From positions 1 through 9,612 of the forward strand of contig QIHU01000525.1 of the NCBI GenBank assembly GCA_003231035.1: DNA of 9,612 nt. Reading direction: 5' to 3'. This document shows, in pieces, positions 1-7,713 of the stretch; the stretch's first letter is position 1, and the number at the start of each line of letters is the position of its first letter. The translations under genes were made by a program, and so were the position numbers. The notes under the pieces are model-generated. The model was given only the letters and a program-made list of their open reading frames with translations, was not told the DNA's origin and made no database searches. Source of the DNA: Acidobacteriota bacterium. Its GTDB lineage: Bacteria > Acidobacteriota > Thermoanaerobaculia > Multivoradales > SZUA-115.

Positions 1-141
1 CAAGGTGCTGAACAGCTCGTCGACGGTGGCCCAATCACCGGACCGGGCCGATCCGGCTAGATGGGCAAGGAGTTGAACTTCAGTGGATTGAAGCTGTTGC
101 AGGATGCGCTTCTCGGGCGAGATCTCGCGGGCGGTGCTCAT
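1..141 (-). CDS. Partial hypothetical protein, N-terminal 47 residues
   Basis: An open frame runs from an ATG at 141-139 off the left edge without a stop. It begins MSTAREISPEKRILQQLQST and ends DELFSTL at the window boundary. A strong ribosome binding site, AGGAGG at 153-148, lies six bases before the ATG, which makes this start convincing although the frame is short. The visible part is rich in Gln, Leu and Glu and reads like an amphipathic helix; it has no signal peptide or membrane segment. The gene is divergent from the large Rossmann-type gene starting at 246 or 333, so the region between them must hold both promoters. I do not recognise the family from 47 residues and assign no function. 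Confidence 0.7.
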   Translation of the reverse strand, partial: MSTAREISPEKRILQQLQSTEVQLLAHLAGSARSGDWATVDELFSTL

Positions 142-245
142 CGATTTCCTCCTGGGTGGTCGGTTGAACCAGTTTAGTGGAGGAACCCCTGTCGTAGGGT
201 CCAGTCGGTGCTTTCTAAGCCTGTGCTAACTTCTCAGTCCGAGAA
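142..245. promoter_or_regulatory. Divergent intergenic region
   Basis: This region, reaching to 332 if the downstream gene starts there, separates two divergent genes and should carry both promoters. I see no convincing -35/-10 pair. An imperfect hairpin lies at 182-202 (GGAACCC paired with GGGTCC around an eight-base loop, one bulged A). It could be a regulatory or terminator-like structure, but it is short and no T-run follows it. Confidence 0.3.
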
Positions 246-2702
246 ATGACCGACCCCACTGCCTCGGCGGGCCTGCTGGATTGCAGGAGATGGCGAGGTC
301 TCGCTACAACAAACCGGAGCGAATCCGTATCCATGGGCTTCAAGAAACCACGCCTCGGTTTACAGCTGTTGCGGGCCGCCGAAGATCCTGCCTTTTTCGA
401 TCAGGTTCACCTCATTTTTGGTGGCACCGGCGCGGTGGGTGGCGCCACCGCCTTTCATCTGATCAGCCTGTTCGAGGAAGCGGCCCGGCACCGGCCCCAG
501 GCCGCGGCCGGGCGCTCGCCGCGGATCGTTGTCACCGGTCGTACCAAACAGGAGGTTCGGCAGTTCACCAGCCTCCTCTTCGGTCTCCAGAAGCGGGATC
601 ACGAGCGCAAGCCCGAACACTTGGAGGGCAGGGGCTACCGAACCGTCGGCGGGGTCATCGTGGAGCTAGAGATCTTTGGCGTCGATCCCACGGTGCCGGA
701 GCTAGCCGACTTTGGCCGGCTCGATAAGGCGGGCCGCCGTGGCGCTGTCGACGCCCTGTTGGTTCACGGTGGCCTCGACGCCAAGGCTTCGGCCGAGGAC
801 CGTGCGCGGCTGCTCGAAAGGGCGATTGCCCAGCGGGTCGGGACTCCCTTCTCGGACTTCCTGCGCTCCTATCTGCAACGGGGTTTGCCCGAAGGTCAAG
901 AGCGGTTGCGCTCGGTCATCGTCGGCATTCCCTTGGCCAGCGTCGCCACCTACAAGCTCGGTGATATCGAAGCGGCGGCGCCCGAGTTTGCCATCGCGGT
1001 GGGTAGCCCGCGCATGGAGCGGCTCAAGGCTAGGTATCTGGAGGCGATTTGCGACGACCTGGCCCGCGTTGCCGAGGGGTTGGCGACGGAAGTGCTCGCC
1101 GCCCACACCACCGCGGTCGGCGGGATGTACGACGAAGAGGGCGAGGGCGAGCGAGTGATTCGGGTCGGCTTCGCCCACAGCGCGCTGGGCGACAAGCTGC
1201 GCGACAAGCAGCTCTTTGCCGAGACCCTGGCGGACCTCTACTCAGAGCGTGGAATCAAGATGCTTATCACCGCCGCCGCCATCGGGGTCGATGCCGTCTT
1301 GATGCGCAAGGCGCCGCCGATCAACGGCGCCATCCGCCGGGCGCTAACCGGCGCCGAAGTGGATGGCACACCGGTGGTCCCGCCCGCCGACCTGCGCGCC
1401 GGGGTAGTGCGCAGCTATCCCGCGCGGCGGCTCAAGCTCTTGGGTGAGAAGTCCGAGCGGTTGACCTTCTCTCACGGCGCGCCGATCCTGATGGATTACG
1501 TGTTGAAGAGTGGGGAAAACGGCTTCTTCACCGTCTCCAATACCGATGCCCTCTATCGGGTGATGCGGGTCACTTCGAGTAGCGAGCTAGGTTTGGTACT
1601 GGCGCGCACGGCGATCTTCGGTGACGACACCCACTGCCCGTCATTCGTCAATAATGTTTGCTATTACACCGAGACCGACAACAGTCGTCAGGTCTTCGAT
1701 CTGCTCGCGCAACCAGCGCTGCAACGGGCACAGATCGGTGGCCTTGGGGTCAAAGCACTCCAGGACTTGGGGTCGGCGAAACACCAGGCGGAGCTGCATT
1801 TGATCGGTTTGCTGATCCTGCTCCACCGAATGAGGACACTCGATTTCGACGCCATCCCCGCCGGTGGCGAGCTCAGCGGTTTCGATCCGCGGGTCTACTT
1901 TGAAGAACACTCGCGGGTCCTGACGCTGGACCGCTGCGTCGGCTTGCGGCCGGCCGTGTTGGCACGCGATCTGGTGCAGCTAGCGACGGCGACTACCGAG
2001 ACGGATCTCGAATCGTTGCAGCCCTTCTTCCAGCCCGATCCGCGGCGGCAAGAGGCGGCTCATCGGGTCTTTCAGGCGGTGCTGCGCACGGTGTGGTCGA
2101 TTCCCTCGCTGGGGAGCCCGATCCTCTTCGAGGAGGGTGGCGAACGCTGGGTGATGAGTGGACCCTACGCGGCACCGCTCGACCGGGTGGTCACCCATCG
2201 GGACAGTCTTGGCGGTTACCTCGAAGAACGCTTCGCCGAACTGGGCGGGGTGGCCGACGATGGGGAAGCCTTCGATCGTTTCGTCGAGTTCCACATCGCC
2301 AACTTTGGCTTTGTCGACCTGCGCCCGGTGGCGGTCCTGGTGACGGCCCGCTCGGCGGAAGAAGATCTTGCGGGCAAGGTGCGGATTTTTCGCCACGAAG
2401 AGCCCTTCCTCAAGGCCCTGGCCGAACTTGAACCCTACAGCTACTTCGCCACCAGCGGGCTGCTCGCCTTTCTGGTGCGTTTGCGTGGCCTCCACCGCAT
2501 GGCGCAACAGCTCGACCTGCGCTTTGGCACCGCCAACGAGTTTCGCACCCACTTTCAATTCGACGATTCGGGCCGGGCGATTCTGGTTCCCGGAATTGTC
2601 GAGGCCTTCCGCATGGTTTCAGAAGGGCTGAGTAAGAACACCGGCGCCGATCGTTTGGATGGCCGATGGGGCTACGGTGTCCCTCCAGCGCAACAAGATT
2701 AA
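246..2702 (+). CDS. Large uncharacterised protein with N-terminal Rossmann-type NAD(P)-binding motif
   Basis: The frame encodes 818 residues from the ATG at 246. The true start may be the ATG at 333 (789 residues), because the first 29 residues are low in recognisable structure and the fold begins shortly after Met30. Seen directly: a beta-strand plus glycine loop, VHLIFGGTGAVGG (residues 54-66), typical of a Rossmann dinucleotide-binding fold, followed by a second strand PRIVVTGR in which Arg could favour NADP. Later stretches include GIPLASVATYKLGD, FAHSALGDKL, FSHGAPILMDYV and NGFFTVSNTDALYRV. No signal peptide or membrane helix is evident, so it is probably cytoplasmic. It is far longer than ordinary short-chain dehydrogenases. 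The M16 protease gene starts nine bases after its stop, suggesting co-transcription. I do not recognise the family; an oxidoreductase or NAD(P)-dependent enzyme is inference from the motif alone. Confidence 0.85.
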   Translation: MTDPTASAGLLDCRRWRGLATTNRSESVSMGFKKPRLGLQLLRAAEDPAFFDQVHLIFGGTGAVGGATAFHLISLFEEAARHRPQAAAGRSPRIVVTGRTKQEVRQFTSLLFGLQKRDHERKPEHLEGRGYRTVGGVIVELEIFGVDPTVPELADFGRLDKAGRRGAVDALLVHGGLDAKASAEDRARLLERAIAQRVGTPFSDFLRSYLQRGLPEGQERLRSVIVGIPLASVATYKLGDIEAAAPEFAIAVGSPRMERLKARYLEAICDDLARVAEGLATEVLAAHTTAVGGMYDEEGEGERVIRVGFAHSALGDKLRDKQLFAETLADLYSERGIKMLITAAAIGVDAVLMRKAPPINGAIRRALTGAEVDGTPVVPPADLRAGVVRSYPARRLKLLGEKSERLTFSHGAPILMDYVLKSGENGFFTVSNTDALYRVMRVTSSSELGLVLARTAIFGDDTHCPSFVNNVCYYTETDNSRQVFDLLAQPALQRAQIGGLGVKALQDLGSAKHQAELHLIGLLILLHRMRTLDFDAIPAGGELSGFDPRVYFEEHSRVLTLDRCVGLRPAVLARDLVQLATATTETDLESLQPFFQPDPRRQEAAHRVFQAVLRTVWSIPSLGSPILFEEGGERWVMSGPYAAPLDRVVTHRDSLGGYLEERFAELGGVADDGEAFDRFVEFHIANFGFVDLRPVAVLVTARSAEEDLAGKVRIFRHEEPFLKALAELEPYSYFATSGLLAFLVRLRGLHRMAQQLDLRFGTANEFRTHFQFDDSGRAILVPGIVEAFRMVSEGLSKNTGADRLDGRWGYGVPPAQQD

Positions 2703-2711
2703 AGGACTCCC

Positions 2712-3461
2712 GTGAAGAACTCGATCCGCACTCTGCATACGCTCCTCCAGATCCCCCTTCTTCTTCTGGCCCTCGGAGGCTCTCTAGCCCTCAGTCTTGG
2801 CTGTGCCTCGATACCGGATGTGGCGCCGCCCGTGCCGCCGGCACCGAGCGAGACCGAAGCTGTCACCCCGCTGGATCCCGCCACGGCGCCGTTGACCTCC
2901 GCCCTGCCGATCGATCCGGCGGTGCGCACCGGCAAGCTCGACAACGGCTTCACCTACTACCTGCGCCACAACACCCGACCCCGTGAGCGGGCCCAACTGT
3001 GGTTGGTGGTCAATGCCGGCTCGGTGCTGGAAGAGGACGACCAGCAAGGGTTGGCTCACTTCCTGGAGCACATGGCCTTCAACGGCACGCGACGATTCGC
3101 CAAGCAAGAGCTGGTCGAGTATCTAGAATCGATCGGCATGCGCTTCGGCCCTGACCTCAACGCCTACACCAGCTTCGACGAGACGGTCTACATGCTGCAA
3201 GTGCCGACCGACGTCGACGAGATCCTCGAAAAGGCCTTCGACATCCTCGAAGATTGGGCCGGTGGGGTCTCGTTGGAGGGCGAGGAGATCGACAAGGAGC
3301 GGGGCGTGGTGATGGAGGAATGGCGGATCGCCAGTATCCGGTTCTCCTCGCCGGCTCGAAGTATGCCGAGCGCTTACCGATCGGTCAGACCGAAGTACTC
3401 CAGAACGCGCCCTACGAGGCGCTACGGCGTTTCTATCGCGACTGGTACCGGCCCGAGCTGA
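2712..3461 (+). CDS. M16 zinc metallopeptidase, N-terminal fragment (frameshifted)
   Basis: This is the catalytic half of a pitrilysin/insulinase-family protease of the long two-half type. It starts at GTG 2712 behind AAAGGA (2701-2706), nine bases after the preceding stop. Residues 1-30 form an export signal with a hydrophobic core and an imperfect lipobox (SLGC, Cys31), so the product is probably an exported protein or lipoprotein. A Pro/Ala/Thr-rich linker follows. The inverted zinc motif HFLEH is at residues 116-120 (H116, E119 base, H120). The distal Glu ligand is expected in ERGVVMEE (E196-E203), by analogy with the pitrilysin ERNAVNAE motif. Family-like sequence continues to EEWR (residue 205). 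After that this frame gives a Ser/Arg-rich tail unlike M16, ending at 3461, while the proper continuation lies in the -1 frame. Read alone, it is a truncated, probably unstable product. Confidence 0.8.
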   Translation: MKNSIRTLHTLLQIPLLLLALGGSLALSLGCASIPDVAPPVPPAPSETEAVTPLDPATAPLTSALPIDPAVRTGKLDNGFTYYLRHNTRPRERAQLWLVVNAGSVLEEDDQQGLAHFLEHMAFNGTRRFAKQELVEYLESIGMRFGPDLNAYTSFDETVYMLQVPTDVDEILEKAFDILEDWAGGVSLEGEEIDKERGVVMEEWRIASIRFSSPARSMPSAYRSVRPKYSRTRPTRRYGVSIATGTGPS

Positions 3462-5608
3462 TGGCCTTGGTGGCGGTGGGTGATTTCGACGTGGACCGCT
3501 TCGAGTCTTTGGCGCGCGAGCACTTCTCCTCCTTGTCGAACCCGGCCGATCCACGGCCGCGAGTGCAGGTGCCGGTCCCTCTCGATGGCGAACGCAGGAT
3601 CAGCATTGAAACCGACCCCGAGGCGACGCGGACATCGTTGGCGATTTACCACAAGCAGCCCCGCACCGCCGACGCCACGGTCGGTTCCTATCGCCAGGGG
3701 ATGGTGGAGATTCTGTACTCGTGGATCGTCAACGCTCGGCTAGGCGAAGTGGCTCAGCAGGCCGATCCGCCGTTCCTCGGTGCCGGCCAGGGAAGTAGCG
3801 ACTTCGGCCGTTCGATCCAGTTCGCGACCTCCTCCACCTCGGTCGAGCAAGGGGGAGTCTTGCGCGGGCTGGAGGCGTTGTTGACCGAAGGGCAACGGGT
3901 CACCCGCCACGGCTTGACCGAGACCGAGCTGGAGCGTGCCAAGAAGGATCTCCTGCGCAGCTTCGAGCAGGCGGCGATGGAGCGAGACAAGCTCAATTCG
4001 AGGGGCTTCGCCAGTGAGTACGCGCAGCACTTTCTCGCCGGGGAAGCCATTCCCGGGGTGGATTTTGAAGTGGAGTTGGCACGGCGGTTCGTGCCGCGCA
4101 TCACCTTGCAAGAGGTGGAAGCGGTTCACGCCGAGTTTGCCGAGGGGAGCGAGGTCATTCTTCTCAGCGGTCCCAGCGAGCAGATCGCCACCTTGCCCTC
4201 CGAAGATGAGCTGCTGGCGGTGTTTGCCGCTGTCGCCGACAAGCCGGTGGAGCCCTACGTCGACCACGTTCTCGATCAACCGCTGCTCGCCGAAGTGCCC
4301 ACGGCGGGTGAGGTCGTCGTGGAGTCGACGATCGAAGAGTTGGAACTGACCACCTGGACCCTCTCCAACGGCGTGCGGGTGATGCTACGGCCGACCGATT
4401 TCCAAAACGACCAGGTGATGTTGACCGGCTATAGCCCCGGCGGCCACTCGCTGGTCTTGGACGCCGACTATGCCTCGGCGCTCTTTGCCACCACGGTGGT
4501 TGGCGAAGGTGGGCTCGGTGAGTTCGACCAGATTGAGCTCGGCAAGGCCTTGGCCGGCAAGGTGGCGACGGTGCGTCCCTATATCCAAGAGTTGGAGGAG
4601 GGGGTCAACGGCTTCGCCTCTCCCAAGGATCTAGAGACCCTCTTCCAACTGCTCTACCTGACCTTCACCCAGCCACGGCGAGACCCGAGTGCCTATCAGT
4701 CCTTCATCCAGCGGGCCTCGGCGATGATCGCCAACCGATTGGCCAATCCCAGCGTGGTCTTTGGCGACCGCTTCGCTGAAGTGGTCTCTCAAGGTCACCC
4801 GCGTCGCCGCCCCTTGTCGACCGAACTTCTGGCCGAGGTCGACTTGGATCGCTCTTTCGCCGTCTACCGAGATCGTTTCGCCGACGCGGGCGACTTCACC
4901 TTCATCATCGTGGGTAACCTCGACCTCGACACCATTCGTCCGCTCGTCGAGACCTACCTCGGTGGCCTACCGGTGACGGAGCGCGAGGAGACTTGGCGCG
5001 ATATCGGGGTCGAACCCCCTGCCGAGGTGGTCGAGTTCGAAGTCCGCGAAGGGCTGGAACCCAAGAGCCATGTGAGCTTGCTCTATACCGGAGAGGCGGA
5101 GTTCAATCGGCTTCAGGTGCATGCCTTGACCACCTTTGCTCGGGTGCTCAACAATCGGCTGCGCGAGGTTCTGCGCGAGGACCTCGGTGGCACCTACGGG
5201 GTCTCCGTGGCGGCATCGTTGTCGCGCGAACCGCGGGAGCGCTATTCGCTTTCGATCGACTTCGGGTGCGCTCCAGAGAAAGTGAAGATGTTGATCGAAA
5301 GGGTCCGCGCCGAGATCGCCGAGGCGCGCGAGCACGGGCTCGATCCCAAGTACCTCCAGCAGGTTGAAGAGGCACAAGTACGCTCCCGCGAGACCAGCCT
5401 GCGCCAAAACGGTTTCTGGATGGGACTACTCAAGAACTACGACTCCTCCGGCTTCGACAAGCGTCTGATCCTAGAGTTTCAACCGCTGATCGACGGTTTC
5501 ACCGACGAAGATGTGCAGGCTACCGCGCGCCGGTACCTCGATCCCGAGAGGTATGTTCTGGGCTTGCTCTACCCGGAGAGTGAGCCTGGGGAGGATGCGG
5601 AGCGGTAG
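3254..5608 (+). CDS. M16 zinc metallopeptidase, C-terminal fragment (frameshifted)
   Basis: This frame carries the rest of the M16 protease begun at 2712. Family-like sequence starts only around 3320-3330 (MADRQYPVLLAGSKYAERLP); the earlier residues from 3254 are an out-of-frame reading of the first half, so the ATG at 3254 is not a believable start. It contains the end of the first catalytic domain (FYRDWYRPELMALVAVGDFD), the linker, and the second M16 half beginning near ELTTWTLSNGVRVML. The second half has the conserved Arg...Tyr region LREDLGGTYG (5171-5200) used by the family in substrate binding. It has no HxxEH motif of its own, as is normal for the second half. The combined gene is about 2.9 kb, roughly 970 residues, the size range of PqqL-like periplasmic proteases. 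Unless the break is a sequencing error, the locus is a pseudogene. It stops at 5608, convergent with the phosphatase gene. Confidence 0.75.
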   Translation: MGRWGLVGGRGDRQGAGRGDGGMADRQYPVLLAGSKYAERLPIGQTEVLQNAPYEALRRFYRDWYRPELMALVAVGDFDVDRFESLAREHFSSLSNPADPRPRVQVPVPLDGERRISIETDPEATRTSLAIYHKQPRTADATVGSYRQGMVEILYSWIVNARLGEVAQQADPPFLGAGQGSSDFGRSIQFATSSTSVEQGGVLRGLEALLTEGQRVTRHGLTETELERAKKDLLRSFEQAAMERDKLNSRGFASEYAQHFLAGEAIPGVDFEVELARRFVPRITLQEVEAVHAEFAEGSEVILLSGPSEQIATLPSEDELLAVFAAVADKPVEPYVDHVLDQPLLAEVPTAGEVVVESTIEELELTTWTLSNGVRVMLRPTDFQNDQVMLTGYSPGGHSLVLDADYASALFATTVVGEGGLGEFDQIELGKALAGKVATVRPYIQELEEGVNGFASPKDLETLFQLLYLTFTQPRRDPSAYQSFIQRASAMIANRLANPSVVFGDRFAEVVSQGHPRRRPLSTELLAEVDLDRSFAVYRDRFADAGDFTFIIVGNLDLDTIRPLVETYLGGLPVTEREETWRDIGVEPPAEVVEFEVREGLEPKSHVSLLYTGEAEFNRLQVHALTTFARVLNNRLREVLREDLGGTYGVSVAASLSREPRERYSLSIDFGCAPEKVKMLIERVRAEIAEAREHGLDPKYLQQVEEAQVRSRETSLRQNGFWMGLLKNYDSSGFDKRLILEFQPLIDGFTDEDVQATARRYLDPERYVLGLLYPESEPGEDAER
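3320..3326 (+). other. Frameshift/deletion junction in M16 gene (ATGGCGG)
   Basis: In the upstream frame these bases end the codons GAA-TGG-CGG (E-W-R). In the downstream frame they read ATG-GCG-G (M-A). The protein changes from good M16 sequence in one frame to good M16 sequence in the -1 frame exactly here. From memory of the family, EEWR is normally followed by about eight residues (an LGRGAQxR-like stretch) before the M-x-D-x-x-x-P segment. Those residues are missing, which fits loss of 3n+1 bases, about 31, between two ATGGCGG copies that left one behind. No slippery heptamer is visible. Confidence 0.6.
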
Positions 5609-5620
5609 AAGGTGGATCGT

Positions 5621-5638
5621 CGGCTGTGGATCTAGCCG
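5621..5638. terminator. Possible hairpin between convergent genes
   Basis: CGGCT (5621-5625) and AGCCG (5634-5638) can pair around an eight-base loop in the 37-base gap between the stops of the M16 gene and the histidine phosphatase. The position suits a bidirectional terminator, but the stem is only five pairs and no T-run follows on either strand, so this is weak. Confidence 0.25.
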
Positions 5639-5645
5639 CGCGCTA

Positions 5646-6221
5646 CTATGGCGTCTCTGCCCCGAAGTGAATTCTTGCCAGCCAGGCGCCGCCTTGGGGA
5701 GGGAGGGTGACGATGAAGAGGTCGTCATATTCGCTCTCATCGAGGGCGAGTGAATCGGCGGTGGTGACGCCGAGGGCGCGGATGACTTCGGGAGTGGTGT
5801 TGCTGTGGCCGACCACGAGGACTGTCTGGCCGGCGTAGTCGGTACGGATTCGTTGCGCCAGTGCCGCGGAGTAGCCCGCCGCGATGGGTGTGATCGTCAA
5901 CTCCACGCCCGCTTGCTGAGCGAGTGGCGCCGCCGTCTCTCGGGTACGGTGGAAGGGGGTCGAGAAGATGGTCTCGATGCCGGCCTCGCTGAGGATGCGT
6001 GCCAGTTCGTTGGCGCGCGCTTCGCCGGCCTCGGTCAAGTGCGGGTCGCGAGGATCGTCGCTGACCTCGCCCGCCGCCTTCTCGGCGTGGCGCACCAGAT
6101 AGACGGTGGTGGCGCTGGTGGAGTGTTCGCCAACGGTGTCGTCGGCGCCCAGTGTGGGCAGGGAGGTGAAGGCGGCGAGGAAGGCGAGCTGGAGAGCGGA
6201 GAGATAGACGGCGCGGCGCAT
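5646..6221 (-). CDS. Secreted histidine phosphatase superfamily protein (branch 1)
   Basis: A 191-residue protein. The start is set at ATG 6221 because AAGGAA (6232-6227) sits five bases upstream and the first 26 residues form a clean signal peptide (hydrophobic core LSALQLAFLAAF, cleavage after LGA). The frame is open back to 6347, but that extension lacks support. Catalytic signatures: VRHAEK (Arg44, nucleophile His45 that would be phosphorylated), the STPFHRTRETA block (Arg92), and VVGHSNT with the second histidine, His139. This is the branch-1 architecture shared by phosphoglycerate mutase-like and SixA-like phosphatases; the short size and signal peptide indicate a small periplasmic or secreted phosphohydrolase, substrate unknown. 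It is convergent with the M16 protease and divergent from the permease. All expected catalytic residues are present, so it should be active. Confidence 0.88.
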   Translation of the reverse strand: MRRAVYLSALQLAFLAAFTSLPTLGADDTVGEHSTSATTVYLVRHAEKAAGEVSDDPRDPHLTEAGEARANELARILSEAGIETIFSTPFHRTRETAAPLAQQAGVELTITPIAAGYSAALAQRIRTDYAGQTVLVVGHSNTTPEVIRALGVTTADSLALDESEYDDLFIVTLPPQGGAWLARIHFGAETP

Positions 6222-6352
6222 GGTACTTCCTTGGTATTGGTGGTTGGGGGGGGCGGATCCGGTGGCCTCGATCTTAGCGTCTGGTAGCCTGCCGCAAACT
6301 TCGGCGCCAATCTTTAGCGCCAATCGTCGGCGACAGCTAAGGAGCATCGGCC
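6222..6352. promoter_or_regulatory. Divergent promoter region of phosphatase and permease genes
   Basis: This 131-base gap must hold promoters for both divergent genes. It contains an exact direct repeat GCGCCAATC at 6304-6312 and 6317-6325 (13-base period), 28-49 bases before the permease start, which could be a regulator-binding site or overlap a promoter. A run of eight G lies at 6246-6253. The permease Shine-Dalgarno is AGGAG at 6340-6344. I see no clear -35/-10 pair. Confidence 0.4.
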
Positions 6353-7636
6353 ATGGGAACAGCTTCCTTCAAACGCACCGTTTCGCGCTGGCAGATCGTC
6401 GGCTTGGCGCTCAACGACGTGATCGGCAGCGGCATCTACCTGCTGCCCGCCGCGGCCACGGCTCTCCTCGGTCCGATGAGCCTGTGGGCGGTGGTCTTGG
6501 CTGGAATCTCGGTGTTGCTAGTAGTGCTCTGCTTCGCCGAGGCGGGCAGCTACTTCGACCAACCGGGTAGCGCCTACCTCTACGCCGGTACCGCCTTCGG
6601 TCCCCTGGCCGGTTTCTCCGTGGGCTGGATGACCTGGCTGACCCGGGTCGCTTCGCAGGCCTCCTTGGCGGTCGGCTTCGCTCAGGCTCTCACCTACCTG
6701 TGGCCGGCGGCCGAGGCCGGCTGGGTGCGCACCGTGGCGATCGTTCTACCGGTCCTGGCGCTGACCGCGATCAACTACGTCGGGGTGGAGTCCGGTGTGC
6801 GCACCGCCGTCTTCCTGGTCATCACCAAGGCAATACCCCTTCTGCTCTTCGTCGCCGCCGGTATCTTCGCCTTTTCTGGCGATCTGATGAGGAGCCAAGT
6901 CGCAACCGAGGCCGGCCCCGGAAGCCTGGGCCAGGCGGCCTTGCTCCTCCTCTTCGCCTATGCCGGTTTCGAGAACACGGCGGCGGCGGCGGGCGAGTAC
7001 AAGAATCCGCGCCGCGATGTGCCGTTCGCTCTCATCACCCAGATCGTTCTGGTCACCGTGCTCTACGCCGGAGTGCAATGGGTGGCGCTGGGCACCCTGC
7101 CCAACCTCGCCGGCTCGGCGACTCCGTTGGCCGATGCGGCCAACGGCTTTCTCGGCTCCTGGGCCGGTACCCTGCTCACCGTCGGCGCCGTTTTGTCGAT
7201 CCTGGGCACCAACGGCAACACCGTCTTCGCCGGCCCGCGCTATCTCTACGCGCTGGCGGCGGATGGCTATGGGCCCAGAGCCCTGGGCAAGATCCACCCA
7301 CGCTTCCAAACCCCGGCCAACGCGCTACTCTTCCACACCGCGTTGACCCTACCCTTGGCTTTGAGCGGCTCCTTCGTCGGCTTAGCGGCCCTCTCCGTGG
7401 TGGCGCGCTTAGCGACCTACCTGGGGACCATCGCCGCGGTTCCGGTCTTGCGCCGCCGGTTCTCAGAACTTACGGGTACCGTCCGTTTGCCGGGCGGCCC
7501 GACCATCCCGATCCTGGCGGGCTTAGTGACCCTTGGCCTGGCGACCAGTGCCGAGCGGAAACACTTGATCGCGGCGGCGGTGGCGCTGGTTGTCGGGCTC
7601 GTGGTCTACTATTTTCGCCGCCGCACACTACACTAG
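6353..7636 (+). CDS. APC-superfamily amino acid permease
   Basis: A 427-residue inner-membrane transporter, predicted to move amino acids or related amines by secondary transport. The start ATG follows AGGAG (6340-6344) at eight bases. TM1 (about residues 13-35) carries the family's unwound glycine motif, NDVIGSGIYLLPAA. Further hydrophobic segments lie near 42-62, 82-118, 125-145, 150-175, 190-212, 222-247, 265-290, 322-345, 347-367, 383-400 and 404-421, consistent with the usual 12 helices and normal length. Other family signatures are FAYAGFENTAAAAGEYKNPRR (about 201-221), the TM6 and following loop, and the loop YLYALAADGYGPRALGKIHP (about 297-316). It ends in an Arg-rich cytoplasmic tail. 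Substrate cannot be read from the sequence. It appears to be a single-gene unit; the DNA right after its stop is a repeat copy marking the edge of the accessory region. Confidence 0.92.
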   Translation: MGTASFKRTVSRWQIVGLALNDVIGSGIYLLPAAATALLGPMSLWAVVLAGISVLLVVLCFAEAGSYFDQPGSAYLYAGTAFGPLAGFSVGWMTWLTRVASQASLAVGFAQALTYLWPAAEAGWVRTVAIVLPVLALTAINYVGVESGVRTAVFLVITKAIPLLLFVAAGIFAFSGDLMRSQVATEAGPGSLGQAALLLLFAYAGFENTAAAAGEYKNPRRDVPFALITQIVLVTVLYAGVQWVALGTLPNLAGSATPLADAANGFLGSWAGTLLTVGAVLSILGTNGNTVFAGPRYLYALAADGYGPRALGKIHPRFQTPANALLFHTALTLPLALSGSFVGLAALSVVARLATYLGTIAAVPVLRRRFSELTGTVRLPGGPTIPILAGLVTLGLATSAERKHLIAAAVALVVGLVVYYFRRRTLH

Positions 7637-7655
7637 CCGGCCAGAGCGCATCCGG

Positions 7656-7710
7656 GTTGCAACGGTTGGTGCGAAAAGACTTGCAAGTCGGGTGACACCT
7701 CGTCAGGCAG
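7656..7710 (-). repeat. Degenerate repeat copy A next to the Rhs fragment 3' end
   Basis: On the plus strand it contains GTGCGAAAAG (7669-7678), the perfect 12-base palindrome GACTTGCAAGTC (7678-7689) and TGAC-ACCTC-GTCA (7693-7705). Aligned with copy C (8256-8282), the stretch 7681-7707 matches at 21 of 27 positions in the same orientation. Compared with copy B (8224-8251) it shares GTGCGAAA and GTGACAC...GTCAGGC, but has 12 extra bases between them corresponding to the palindrome. Confidence 0.6.
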
Positions 7711-7713
7711 AGC

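Noticed and set aside
3254..3319. ATG at 3254 as a genuine start for the second M16 part
   Set aside because: The codons from 3254 to about 3319 are an out-of-frame reading of conserved M16 sequence (Gly/Arg-rich), so the protein does not truly begin there.
3312..3332. Programmed ribosomal frameshifting in the M16 gene
   Set aside because: No slippery heptamer is visible, and a frameshift would not restore the residues missing between EEWR and MADRQ.
6246..6253. Eight-G tract as a phase-variation switch
   Set aside because: It is only eight bases in a GC-rich genome, lies outside coding sequence, and has no clear promoter-spacing role.
5805..6287. Plus-strand frame of 160 residues opposite the histidine phosphatase
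   Set aside because: It is antisense to a gene with clear catalytic motifs, is Gly/Arg-rich and has no recognisable domain or ribosome binding site.
6222..6347. Upstream extension of the histidine phosphatase to 6347
   Set aside because: The ATG at 6221 has a ribosome binding site and starts a clean signal peptide; the extension has neither and would fill the divergent promoter region.
7637..7713. Integron attC-like site around GTTGCAACGG
   Set aside because: The sequence lacks the RYYYAAC/GTTRRRY arrangement and no integrase is present.
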